Below, piece by piece: positions 27,247-36,119 of a DNA stretch of 64,000 bases (position 1 is the first letter of the stretch; each line of letters opens with the position of its first letter). The notes beneath the pieces are model-generated. The model did no database searches, was not told the origin of the DNA, and saw only the letters and a program-made list of their open reading frames with translations. Location: NCBI GenBank assembly GCA_041402125.1, contig JAWKSY010000004.1, positions 62,001 to 126,000 on the forward strand, read 5' to 3'. Source of the stretch: JAWKSY01 sp041402125 (GTDB lineage Bacteria; Planctomycetota; GCA-002687715; DRQF01). The position numbers were made by a program, and so were the translations under genes.

Positions 27247-29509
27247 ATGACCGCTCCCCTTCCCCGCGTCCTCCTGCTCGCCCTCGCCGTCCTTTCGGCC
27301 GCGCCCGGGGGCCTCCACGCCCAGGGGCCGGACGGCGCGCTCGACCTCGCCCGGATCTTCAGCTCGCGCGACCTCGTCGCCGACCGGATGGGGCCGCTCC
27401 GCTTCGCACCGGACGACGCGTCCTACTCCCGCCTCGAGCCGGCGGCGGACGGGCGCGGGGTCGACCTCGTCGCCTACGACCTGCCCTCGCTCCGACGGCG
27501 CATCCTCGTCGCCGCCTCCGCGCTCGTTCCCGCGGGCGCCGCGGCCCCGCTGGCGGTCGAGGACTACGAGTGGTCCGCCGACGGGAGGCGACTCCTCCTC
27601 TTCGTGAACTCGGCGCGGGTCTGGCGCGACAACACGCGCGGCGACTACTGGGTCTACGACACGAAGGACGGCACGCTCACCGCGATCGGTGCGCCGAGCG
27701 AGCCCTCGCGGCTCATGTTCGCGAAGTTCCGCCCGGACGGCGGCGCGGTCGGCTACGTCTACCGCAACGACATCTACGTGCAGGACCTCGCGACGGGCGC
27801 GATCACCGCGCTCACCTCGGACGGCAGCGAGACGATCGTCAACGGCACCTCCGACTGGGTCTACGAGGAGGAGCTCGGCCTTCGCGACGGCTTCGCCTTC
27901 AGCCCCGACGGCCGCCGCGTCGCCTACTGGCGCTTCGACACCGCCGGCATCGGCTCCTTCCTCATGATCGACAACCTGTCCGATCGCTACAGCCGGACGA
28001 TCCCCGTCCAGTTCCCGAAGGTCGGCACGGCCAATTCCGCCGTGCGCGTCGGGGTCGTGCCGTCCGCGGGCGGCGCGACGACCTGGTTCGACCTCCCCGG
28101 CGATCCGCGGCAGGAGCTCGTCGCGCTGATGAACTGGGCCCCCGATTCTAGCGCGGTCGTGATCCAGCAGCTCGATCGCGTCCAGAGCCGGAACCGCGTC
28201 TTCGCCGGCGATCCCGAGGACGGGACCGTCCGTCCGCTCCTCGTCGAGTCCGACGACGCCTGGGTCGACGTCCGGGAGGAGAACGACATCCCCTGGTCGG
28301 CCGACGGGCGCTCCTTCTACTGGCTGAGCGAACGCGACGGCTGGCGCCAGGTGTATCGCGTGTCGCTGGAGACGGGCGTCGCGGGGAAGGTCACGCCCGG
28401 CGAGTACGACGTGATCGAGGTCGCCCGCATCGACGAGGCCCACGACCGGCTCTGGATCATCGCGTCACCGGACGACGGGACGCGCCGCTCGCTGCACGTC
28501 GTCTCCCTGCGCGACGGCACCCGGACCCGCGTCACCCCGGCCGATCTCGAGGGGTGGAACGAGTACCTCGTCTCGCCGCGCGGGACCTGGGCGCTCCACA
28601 CGCGTTCGACCTTCGATCGCCCGGCGCGCGTCGAGCTGATCTCGCTGCCCGGACACGCGACCGTCGCCACCTTCGTCGACAACGCCAGCGCTCCGCGCCG
28701 AGCTCTCGAAGATCCAGGCCGGCGAGCGGGAGTTCCTCCGCGCCGAGGTCTCCCCCGGCGTCGAGCTCGACGGCTGGATGATGAAGCCGCCGGGCTTCGA
28801 TCCGGCGCGTCGCTACCCGGTGCTCGTCTACGTCTACGGCGAGCCCTGGTCGCAGACGGTCGCCGACCGCTACGAGCACACCCGCTACCTCTGGCACCTC
28901 TACCTGACGCGGCTGGGCTACGTCGTCGTGAGCTTCGACAACCGCGGCACGCCGTCTCCGCGGGGACGGGACTGGCGCAAGTTCGTGCACCGCGCGATCG
29001 GGATCCGGGCGCCGGCGGACCAGGCCGCCGCGCTGGAGACCCTCCTGAAGCGTCACGACTTCCTCGATCGCGAGCGGGTGGGGATCTGGGGCTGGAGCGG
29101 CGGCGGCTCGATGAGCCTGCACGCCATCTTCAAGTACCCGGAGCTCTACCGGATGGCGATGTCGGTGGCGTCGGTGACCGACCTCGCGCTCTACGACACG
29201 ATCTACGAGGAGCGCTACATGGGTCTGCCGGCCGACAACCCCGTCGGGTATCGCGACGGTTCCCCCGTCAACTTCGCGGACGGCCTGAAGGGCGATCTGC
29301 TCCTCGTGCACGGCACGCACGACGACAACGTCCACTACCAGCACGCCGAGCTCCTCGTCGACCGTCTGATCGCGGAGGGGAAGCTCTTCGAGATGATGAG
29401 CTACCCCAACCGCTCGCACGGGATCTACGAGCGCGCGAACACCCGGCGTCACCTCTTCGAGACCTTGACCTCCTACCTCCTGCGGAAGCTCCCGGCCGGG
29501 CCGCGTTGA
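27247..29509 (+). CDS. DPP-IV-like S9 peptidase (frameshifted)
   Basis: This is a secreted S9B prolyl-oligopeptidase-family enzyme of about 753 residues after one frame correction; it cleaves X-Pro or similar dipeptides. The signal peptide spans 1-26. The DPP-IV N-terminal propeller includes DYEWSADGRRLLLFVNSARVWR and DWVYEEELGLRDGFAFSPDG, the substrate-binding EE pair. The alpha/beta-hydrolase half has YVYGEPWSQTV, the nucleophile GWSGGGSMS, Asp in GTHDDNVHYQ and His in YPNRSHGIYE. The frame changes at about 28684-28690, between VATFVDNA and ALRAELSKIQAG, as if one extra base were present. Both halves are otherwise perfectly conserved in type, so the gene is either intact and mis-sequenced or very recently broken. 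Confidence 0.88.
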
Positions 29510-29522
29510 GCCGAAGCGACGC

Positions 29523-29558
29523 GGCGCCGCGACGGGTCCGGTGCCCCGTCGCGACGCC
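29523..29558. terminator. Bidirectional hairpin between convergent genes
   Basis: A strong GC stem (GGCGCCGCGACGGG pairing with CCCGTCGCGACGCC, loop about 7 nt) lies between the stops of the S9 peptidase and the secreted coiled-coil gene. No T-run follows on either side, so it may act as a barrier or processing hairpin rather than a classical terminator. Confidence 0.5.
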
Positions 29559-29581
29559 GTGTCACCGGCTCGGATCGGCGA

Positions 29582-30415
29582 TCACCTCACCAGTTCGTAG
29601 TTCGCCGGCCAGGACGGAGCGCTGTCGAAGCGCGCCGTGCCGTCCTGGGTGAAGAAGGGTCCGTAGGAGCGGAAGAGGACGACGGGAACGCCGCCGTTGA
29701 TGTCGCGCAGCCAGTCGAACATCGCGGCGATCGTGACGTCGCCCTCGAATCGCCACGCGACCTTCGATTCGAGGTCGTACATGTCGCGATCGACCTCGTA
29801 GTTGATCTTCCCGATGGAACTCCCGCCGAGCGCCGCGTCGAAGACCCGGCTCAGCTCGTACTCACCGGGCGCGAGCGCGAAGGTGGCTTCGAGGATCTGC
29901 TCGTCGCGCGGGCTGAACGGCTCGCGGACCCGACGCGGCGTCCGGGCCTGAGCCGGACGGTCCCCCGCCGGTGCATCGACCCCGCCCTTCCCCACGAGGA
30001 AGTCCCGCACGGCGCGGGCGTCGAGGAGCTCGACCTCGAGGTCGGCCACGAGGAGGGCCTGGCGATCGATCGACGTCTCTTCGATCTGTCCCGAACGACC
30101 GAGGGCCTGGAGGCGCTTGAACTCCTTGCGGGCGGAGCCGAGCTTCCGCTCCAGGCCGTCGACGGCCACGCGGTTTCCGACGAGGTCGCGCGTCACCGAG
30201 AGGCGGACGCGGTTCAGCTCCGCCTCGGCCTCCCGGACCTTCGCCTGCGCGAGGAGGACGTCGGGATTGCGGGCGAGGGCCGCCTCGAGCTCGGACTTGA
30301 GCTGCGAGTCCTGGTCGTTCGTCGAGGTCGCGAAGGCGGCGTGGCGCGCGGCGCCGACGACGAGCAGGAGCCCGAGGACGCCGGCGAGGGCGGGCAGGAT
30401 GGACAGCTTGCGCAT
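29582..30415 (-). CDS. Secreted coiled-coil protein of unknown function (third gene of ECF operon)
   Basis: This 277-residue protein has a signal or anchor helix at 5-28. Residues 35-135 are strongly helical and charged (ALARNPDVLLAQAKVREAEAELNRVRL), resembling one TolC/outer-membrane-efflux helical hairpin, although the beta-barrel is missing. The C-terminal half is probably a beta domain (PSWPANYELVR at the end). I cannot assign a family. It follows the anti-sigma-like gene by 12 nt and lies in the same operon as the ECF sigma factor, so it may be a target or sensor of that envelope-stress-like circuit. Confidence 0.55.
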   Translation of the reverse strand: MRKLSILPALAGVLGLLLVVGAARHAAFATSTNDQDSQLKSELEAALARNPDVLLAQAKVREAEAELNRVRLSVTRDLVGNRVAVDGLERKLGSARKEFKRLQALGRSGQIEETSIDRQALLVADLEVELLDARAVRDFLVGKGGVDAPAGDRPAQARTPRRVREPFSPRDEQILEATFALAPGEYELSRVFDAALGGSSIGKINYEVDRDMYDLESKVAWRFEGDVTIAAMFDWLRDINGGVPVVLFRSYGPFFTQDGTARFDSAPSWPANYELVR

Positions 30416-30427
30416 GGGAGGTCTCCT

Positions 30428-30886
30428 TCAGTTCCGGTCGCGTCGGAGGGCGTAGAGCAACCAGCTCGCGCCCGTCGGGTCGTCCTCCGCGCCGTCCGGC
30501 CGGCGGAGGAGTTCGTCGTAGCAGCGGAGCGAGGCCAGGACCTCGCCCTCCTCGAGCCAGCGATCGCCGGCCCGGAGCATGAGTTCGCCGCGCTCGGCGA
30601 GCGGGGCGGTCAGGGCCCGCGCTCGAGGTCGTCGGCGCGGAGCGGACGCTCGGCCGGCGGCGGAGCCTCGGACGGATCGGCGGTGGCCCGCGCGGGGCGC
30701 GGTCGCCCGGCCGGCCGCGAATGCGGCGCCGATCACGAGGAGCAGCGCGAGAGCCCCGAGCCCGCGCCGTCGAACGCGACGCCGCGCCTGGATCGCGAGG
30801 CTCGCCGCGAGCACGGCCTCGTCGGCGCTGGCGTCCTCGTCCCTCTTCCGCGCCCAGCGCGCGATCTCGATCTCGACCTCGTTCAT
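30428..30886 (-). CDS. Membrane protein, probable anti-sigma factor
   Basis: This 152-residue single-pass membrane protein has a short N-terminal cytoplasmic helix region (NEVEIEIARWARKRDED), then one transmembrane helix at about 43-60 (LGALALLLVIGAAFAAG), then an Arg-rich stretch and a TPR-like end (GDRWLEEGEVLASLRCYDELL). No zinc-binding HxxxCxxC is present, so it is not a ZAS-type anti-sigma. Its start overlaps the stop of the ECF sigma factor gene (ATGA), which is the usual arrangement for a sigma/anti-sigma pair and is the main reason for the call. Confidence 0.6.
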   Translation of the reverse strand: MNEVEIEIARWARKRDEDASADEAVLAASLAIQARRRVRRRGLGALALLLVIGAAFAAGRATAPRAGHRRSVRGSAAGRASAPRRRPRARALTAPLAERGELMLRAGDRWLEEGEVLASLRCYDELLRRPDGAEDDPTGASWLLYALRRDRN

Positions 30887-31434
30887 CGCGGTCTCCTCTC
30901 GTCCTCTCGCGCGGCGCTCCGCCGCCAGGCCGTCCGGAAGGCCTCCCGGGCCCGGCCCAGCAGCGACTCCACCGCCTTGTCCGTTCGCCCGAGGCGCCGG
31001 GCGATCTCCCCCGTGGGGAGCCCGTCTCCGTAGCGCGCGACCAGCACCTCGCGATACTCGGGCACCATCGCCTCGAGCAGGGTCTCGACGCCTTCCGCGT
31101 CCGGATCCGCGTTCGACGCCGGCTCGGGCAGGGCGTCGGGATCCTCGATCCCCGCCTCCACCCGCCGCCGACGCCGGTTCGCGGCGGCCCCCCGCAAGAT
31201 GCCGCCGAGCCAGGCGCCGAAGGTGCCGCGCTCCGGATCGAAGTCCCGGATGCGGCGCACCGCGACGAGCCAGACCTCCTGGATCAGGTCCTCGGCGGCC
31301 TCCCGATCGAGGGCCCGGGCGGCCCGACGCAGACCCTCCGCGTGCTCGCGGAAGAGCAGGCGCCAGGCGGCGTCCTCCCCGCGCAACACGGCGCGGCGGA
31401 GGTCGGCTTCGATGCGGCTGCGCGTCGGATCCAT
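30883..31434 (-). CDS. ECF-family RNA polymerase sigma factor
   Basis: This 183-residue sigma-70-family protein has only regions 2 and 4. Region 2 is at about 25-85 (FREHAEGLRRAARALDREAAEDLIQEVWLVAVRRI, with the DLIQEVW core-binding signature). Region 4 is at about 118-168 (LLEAMVPEYREVLVARYGDGLPTGEIARRLGRTDKAVESLLGRAREAFR, a clear helix-turn-helix for -35 recognition). The linker is short. It heads a three-gene operon with a membrane partner and a secreted coiled-coil protein. ECF factors of this type switch on extracytoplasmic responses when released from their anti-sigma factor; the signal here is unknown. Confidence 0.9.
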   Translation of the reverse strand: MDPTRSRIEADLRRAVLRGEDAAWRLLFREHAEGLRRAARALDREAAEDLIQEVWLVAVRRIRDFDPERGTFGAWLGGILRGAAANRRRRRVEAGIEDPDALPEPASNADPDAEGVETLLEAMVPEYREVLVARYGDGLPTGEIARRLGRTDKAVESLLGRAREAFRTAWRRSAAREDERRPR

Positions 31435-31634
31435 GCGTCCTCGGTCGGTTCAGCGGCCCCGCTCGGCCTCACACCCCGAATTGTCCGGCGGGACCGGAAT
31501 CCCTCGGAAAATCCGGACCCTTTCCGCCGACGCTTCGTCAGGGGCCCTCCCCCCGCCCGTCGGGGTGCGCCCCGGAATCATCGACGAAGCGTTTGATGGG
31601 CGGTGACGCCCCTTCCGGGATCGCCCCGGACTCC

Positions 31635-33020
31635 TCAGCGGAGGGCGCCGAAGACGAGGACGCGCAGATCGGGGCCGAAGGAGCGCGAGGAGAGCCGCTC
31701 CCTTCGTCCGGCGAGCGCGGCCAGCGCGTCGTCCTGGTAGGTCCCGCGCACGAAGACGACGACGCGGGCCGCCCCCTCCGCCGCCTCGAGATCCGCGAGT
31801 CGCGCGGGACGGACGCCCTGCAGTCGCGCCTCGCCGCCGGCCCGGTCCAGGTACCGATCGAAGCCCGTCGTCGTCACCGAGCGGTCGGGCTGCACCGTCG
31901 ACCCGACGAGGAGCGCGTCACCGGGGCGCAGGATCTCGATCACGTGATCGACGGCCGCGCTCCGGTCCTCGCGCCCGGGCGAGAACGCGAGCTGCACCGT
32001 CACCGCCGCGAACACGGCGAGCGCCACCCCGGCCGCCCCGCGGACGAGGCGTGCCGGCGACGCGAAGGCCGCTCCCACCACGAGCGCCGCGAAGGGGAGC
32101 GCCCCCGCCAGATAGCGCGGATTGAAGCGTCGCGGCATGGCCCAGGCGATGAGGAGCAGCGCGATCGGCACCACCGCCGCCAGCACGAGCGCCGCGATCG
32201 CGGTCCGTCGATCCCGCGCCCAGAGCCGCCGCAGTCCACCGACCGCGGCCACCAGCAGCGGGACCATCGCGACGAGCGCCGCGGTCCGCATCCACGCGGG
32301 GCACAGCGAGAGATCGGCCGCGAAGAGCCGCGGAAAGAGCTCGACCGCCGTCGCGAGTTTCCCCTGACCTCCCGCCGCCTCGATGTCGACGGGCTGCGCC
32401 GTCACGAGTCGATAGACGTACCAGGGCGCGGCCGCAAGTCCGCCGATGACGAGTCCCCGCCAGGCCGCCCGGCGCGATTCGCGCGGCGCGACGAAGGTCG
32501 CCACCGTCGCGAGCGCGACGAGGTAGACGACGAAGGCGTAGTGGAGAAGGAGCCCCGCCGCGATCCAGATCGCGAGCCGGGCCGGCCGCGGTCCGCCGTC
32601 CGTCCGCAGGATCTCGAACGCGGCGCCGGCCACGGCCGCGGCGAGACACCCGTAGGCCCGCGCCTCCGAGAACACGAGCAGCGCGTAGGACGAGGCCGCC
32701 AGCGCGACCAGAGGTCCCGCTCCCAGCCGGAGGCGACGCGAGACGCCCGCGAGGAGCAGGGCCGTCGCGAGTCCCCCCAGCAGGGAGGGCAAGCGCAGGA
32801 CGAGGTCGGAATCCCCACCGATCGCGAGCGCCGCCCGGGCCATGACGAAGGAGAGGGGCGGATGGGCGTCGTCGCGGATGCCCCGGATCATCGCGCCGAG
32901 GTCGGACCGCGTCGCGTGATGGAGGGAGTGCAGCTCATCCAGCCAGAGCGTCCGCCCCGCGGCCGGGATCAGCCACAGGCCGAGGGCCGCGAGGAGGAAG
33001 AAGAGGCGCGCTCGCGACAT
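31635..33020 (-). CDS. GT39-like (ArnT/PMT-type) membrane glycosyltransferase
   Basis: This 461-residue polytopic protein has about ten hydrophobic helices. The first loop carries the acidic LWLDELHSLHHATRSD and then DDAHPPLSFVMARAALAIGG, matching the DE/D..PPL pattern of GT-C glycosyltransferases in the GT39/GT83 (PMT_2) group, which use a polyprenyl-phosphate sugar at the periplasmic face. The C-terminal 90 residues are soluble (RPGDALLVGSTVQPDRS). Substrate and acceptor are unknown. The gene stands alone between the ECF operon and the YWTD gene. A second, distinct GT-C gene occurs at 37593-39209. Confidence 0.8.
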   Translation of the reverse strand: MSRARLFFLLAALGLWLIPAAGRTLWLDELHSLHHATRSDLGAMIRGIRDDAHPPLSFVMARAALAIGGDSDLVLRLPSLLGGLATALLLAGVSRRLRLGAGPLVALAASSYALLVFSEARAYGCLAAAVAGAAFEILRTDGGPRPARLAIWIAAGLLLHYAFVVYLVALATVATFVAPRESRRAAWRGLVIGGLAAAPWYVYRLVTAQPVDIEAAGGQGKLATAVELFPRLFAADLSLCPAWMRTAALVAMVPLLVAAVGGLRRLWARDRRTAIAALVLAAVVPIALLLIAWAMPRRFNPRYLAGALPFAALVVGAAFASPARLVRGAAGVALAVFAAVTVQLAFSPGREDRSAAVDHVIEILRPGDALLVGSTVQPDRSVTTTGFDRYLDRAGGEARLQGVRPARLADLEAAEGAARVVVFVRGTYQDDALAALAGRRERLSSRSFGPDLRVLVFGALR

Positions 33021-33091
33021 GACGGGATCCTACCAGGGCGGATCCGCCGTCGCGACGCGCGCGCTGCCTTCCATCTCGGACGGTCTCGACC

Positions 33092-34393
33092 TCAGAGCAG
33101 CTCGATCGTCGTCGCCGAGCTCGCCGCGAAGAGTCCGTTCGCCGCCACGGGGTAGGCCGCGAAGCCCTGGATCGCGACCTTCAGCCCGCTGACGACGGGC
33201 GGGAGTTGGATCGTGAGGTTGAGTCCGCCCGCGGGCAGGACCGCGACCCCGAGCCCTCCCGCCTGCGAGTAGGCGTCGAAGAGCACGATCCACTCGCTGC
33301 CGTCTCCGGGGATCCAGACCCCGGGGAAGAAGGTGTTCTCGATCGGATCGGTTCCGGTCGCGATGAGGTCGGCGATGATGAAGGGCGGCGCGGCCACCGG
33401 GCTGGCGAGCGTCCCGCCGGGTGAATCGAGCCGGAGGGCCACGAGATCGCCGCCGGACGCCGAGATCTCCTGCGCGGCGCCGCCGAAGCTCGGCGGGGAG
33501 TTGATGCCGACGCCGAGCCGGAGGTCCTCGCCGGTGCCCGGGAAGGGCTCGGGGACGACGGCCGCGAAGTCGCATCCGACGGGGAGGATGACGCCGGTGG
33601 CGATGAGCGTGGTCGCGTTCGATCCGTCGAGGTCCGCCGCGTGGATCGAGGCGGCGGGTCCGTTCTCGCCCCAGTACACCCGTCCCCCCGCGGGATCGAT
33701 CGTGAGCCCGATCGCGAAGCCGGACGCGAGAGTCTCGACCCCCGTGCCGTCGAGGTTCGCCCGCTTGACCGCGCCGGGCATCGCCAGCGGGACCGAGCCG
33801 GGCTCGGACCAGTAGACCTTCCCCGCCGCGAGGTCGAGCGCGATCTCCTGGGCGTTCGACGCCCCGCTCACCACGACCTCCTTGACGCTGCCGTCGAGGT
33901 TCGCGCGCTTGATCTCCGCGGTGTCGTTGCGCGTGTAGTAGACCTTCCCCGCCGCGACGTCGAGCGCCACGCCGGACATCGCGACGCCGTCGGTGAGCAC
34001 GACCTGGACGGAGGTCCCGTCGAGATTCGCGCGCCGGAGGATGCCGGCGTCGGTCCAGTAGACCTTCCCCGCGGTCGGATCGAGCGCCAGCGCGCGGACG
34101 AGATTCCCCGCCCCGGACACGACGGACTCGATCGAGGTGCCGTCGAGATCGGCGCGCCGGATCTCGTTGAAGCCGTCGTCCGTCCAGTACATCTTCCCGC
34201 CGCCCCCGTCGATGGCGATGTCGGAGGGCTGGCCGCCCACGACGTGCGTCTCGAGACCGGTGCCGTCGGGAAGCAGCGACTGGATCGAGCCGCCCGCGGT
34301 GTCGACCCAGTAGAGCCGCTGGCCGAGAGCCGGGCCGGCCCCGATGAGGACGAGGAGCACGAGGACGCAGGGACGCAGGGCATGGCGGAGCAT
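33092..34393 (-). CDS. Secreted YWTD (LDL-receptor class B) propeller protein
   Basis: This 433-residue exported protein has a signal peptide (1-25). At least five consecutive repeats of the YWTD type follow, each around 42 residues: LYWVDTAGGSI, KMYWTDDGFNEIRRADLDGT, KVYWTDAGILRRANLDGT, KVYYTRNDTAEIKRANLDGS and KVYWSEPG..VKRANLDGT. These would form a six-bladed propeller as in LDL-receptor class B modules. The last 150 residues form a different beta domain, probably the C-terminal domain common on planctomycete secreted proteins. Its role is likely extracellular binding. No obvious Shine-Dalgarno precedes ATG 34393; the position is chosen from the signal peptide. Confidence 0.8.
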   Translation of the reverse strand: MLRHALRPCVLVLLVLIGAGPALGQRLYWVDTAGGSIQSLLPDGTGLETHVVGGQPSDIAIDGGGGKMYWTDDGFNEIRRADLDGTSIESVVSGAGNLVRALALDPTAGKVYWTDAGILRRANLDGTSVQVVLTDGVAMSGVALDVAAGKVYYTRNDTAEIKRANLDGSVKEVVVSGASNAQEIALDLAAGKVYWSEPGSVPLAMPGAVKRANLDGTGVETLASGFAIGLTIDPAGGRVYWGENGPAASIHAADLDGSNATTLIATGVILPVGCDFAAVVPEPFPGTGEDLRLGVGINSPPSFGGAAQEISASGGDLVALRLDSPGGTLASPVAAPPFIIADLIATGTDPIENTFFPGVWIPGDGSEWIVLFDAYSQAGGLGVAVLPAGGLNLTIQLPPVVSGLKVAIQGFAAYPVAANGLFAASSATTIELL

Positions 34394-34631
34394 GGGAGGT
34401 CTCGCGGAGGATCGGGTCGGGTTCGGCGGGGCGGGTGTCCGTCGGGTCGTCACGGGAAGGATGTACCGCTCCCCCGGTCGCCGTCAACGGGCGCCGTTCG
34501 CGGTCGCGGGAAACCCGCGCGCGCCCCGCGGCGCCGCCGGGATCGAACGCGCGAGGCACTCCCGTCCCAAGCCGCGTCGCCGCAGCCGCTTGACGCGGCC
34601 GACGCCCGACGCGGCGGCCTCTCGCGGAACC

Positions 34632-36002
34632 TCAGGCGATCCAGACGGTCTGTTCGTTGACGAGCTCGCGCAGTCCGAGCTCCGAGAGCTCGCGTCCGTA
34701 GCCGGAGTGCTTCACGCCGCCAAAGGGAAGCCGGGGATCGGACGCCACCATTCCATTGATGAAGACCTGGCCCGAGACGATGCACCCCGCGATCTTCTCC
34801 GCGCGGGCGATGTCCTGCGTCCACACGCTGGCGCCGAGGCCGTAGATCGTCTCGTTCGCGATGGCGATCGCCTCGTCGGCCGAGGCCACGGAAACGATCG
34901 GCGCCACGGGCCCGAAGACCTCCTCGCGGCGCAGGGGACTCCGCGGGTCGTCGTCGCGCACGATGACGGGCGACATGAAGTAGCCCCGCTCGCGATCGTC
35001 GCCCTCGCCGCGCGCGACGACCCGGGCCCCGCCGGAGAGCGCGCGCTTGAGCTGATCGCGGACGCCGTCGCGAAGATCGCGGCGGGCGAGCGGTCCCATC
35101 TTCGTCTCGGGATCTCGCGGATCGCCGACGCGGATCCCCGCGAGCTCGGCCCCGAAGGCCTCGGTGAATTCCTCGAGCACCGGCGCCTCGACGAGGAAGC
35201 GCTTGGCGGCGATGCAGCTCTGCCCGGCGTTCTGGAACCGCGCCTTGACCGCGATCTTCGCCGCCGCCGCGACGTCGGCATCGCGCAGGACGATGAAGGG
35301 ATCGGAGCCGCCGAGCTCGAGCAGCGTGCGCTTGATCTCGCGCCCCGCCGCCGCCGCGACCTTCGCCCCCGCGTGCTCGCTCCCGGTGAGGCTCACGGCG
35401 GAGACGCGGGGGTCGGCGACGATCCGCTCCGCCTCCGCCCCGCCGACGAGCAGGGTCTGGAAGACGCCCTCCGGGAGACCGGCTCTCCGGAGGACGCCCT
35501 CGATCTCGATCGCGCAGCGCGGCACGTTGCTCGCGTGCTTCAGGAGCACGCCGTTGCCGGCGAGGAGCGCGGGCGCGGCGCAGCGGAAGACCTGCCAGTA
35601 GGGGTAGTTCCAGGGCATGATCGCGAAGATCGTGCCGAGCGGGCGGAAGGCCACGTAGGCGCGGCTCCCCGACGAGGGATGCGGTCGCGGCGCCATCAGC
35701 TCCTCGCCGTGCTCGGCGTAGTGGTCACAGGCCCAGGCGCACTTCTCGACCTCGGCGCGGGATTCGGCGAGCGGCTTTCCCATCTCGGCCGTGGCGTGGG
35801 CGGCGAGCGTCTCGGTCTCCTCGCGCAGCCGGCGCGCGACCGCGCGAAGCAGCTCGATCCTCTCCGCCAGCGGACGCGCGGCCCAGCCCGCCGCCGCCCG
35901 GGGCGCGATCGCCAGCGCCTCCTCGATGCCGCCCTCATCGAGCGTGGCGAAGGACTCGATCACCTCCTCCGTCGCGGGATCGATCGCGGTCATCTTGCCC
36001 AT
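34632..36002 (-). CDS. NAD(P)-dependent aldehyde dehydrogenase (succinate-semialdehyde type)
   Basis: This 456-residue cytoplasmic aldehyde dehydrogenase oxidises an aldehyde to the acid. The cofactor-binding PWNYPYWQVFR and KHASNVPRCAIEIE, the SLTGSEHAG, the catalytic Glu in LLELGGSDPFIVL and the catalytic Cys263 in NAGQSCIAAKRF are all present, with EEVFGPVAPI and PFGGVKHSGYGRELS near the end. The GQSCIAAKR version and short N-terminus match the bacterial succinate-semialdehyde dehydrogenase (Sad/GabD-like) group, but the substrate is not proven. No GABA aminotransferase gene is adjacent. It is followed by the YWTD gene and preceded by the sulfatase on the same strand. Confidence 0.9.
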   Translation of the reverse strand: MGKMTAIDPATEEVIESFATLDEGGIEEALAIAPRAAAGWAARPLAERIELLRAVARRLREETETLAAHATAEMGKPLAESRAEVEKCAWACDHYAEHGEELMAPRPHPSSGSRAYVAFRPLGTIFAIMPWNYPYWQVFRCAAPALLAGNGVLLKHASNVPRCAIEIEGVLRRAGLPEGVFQTLLVGGAEAERIVADPRVSAVSLTGSEHAGAKVAAAAGREIKRTLLELGGSDPFIVLRDADVAAAAKIAVKARFQNAGQSCIAAKRFLVEAPVLEEFTEAFGAELAGIRVGDPRDPETKMGPLARRDLRDGVRDQLKRALSGGARVVARGEGDDRERGYFMSPVIVRDDDPRSPLRREEVFGPVAPIVSVASADEAIAIANETIYGLGASVWTQDIARAEKIAGCIVSGQVFINGMVASDPRLPFGGVKHSGYGRELSELGLRELVNEQTVWIA

Positions 36003-36119
36003 GGGTCCTCTCCTCGCACGAACTGCAGTCGCGCGACCCCGGACGGGTCGCCTTCATGCGTCGTGTAACACCCCGCCCTCCCGAACGCTGGACGCGCACT
36101 TCCGGTCGGACGGCGGGCG

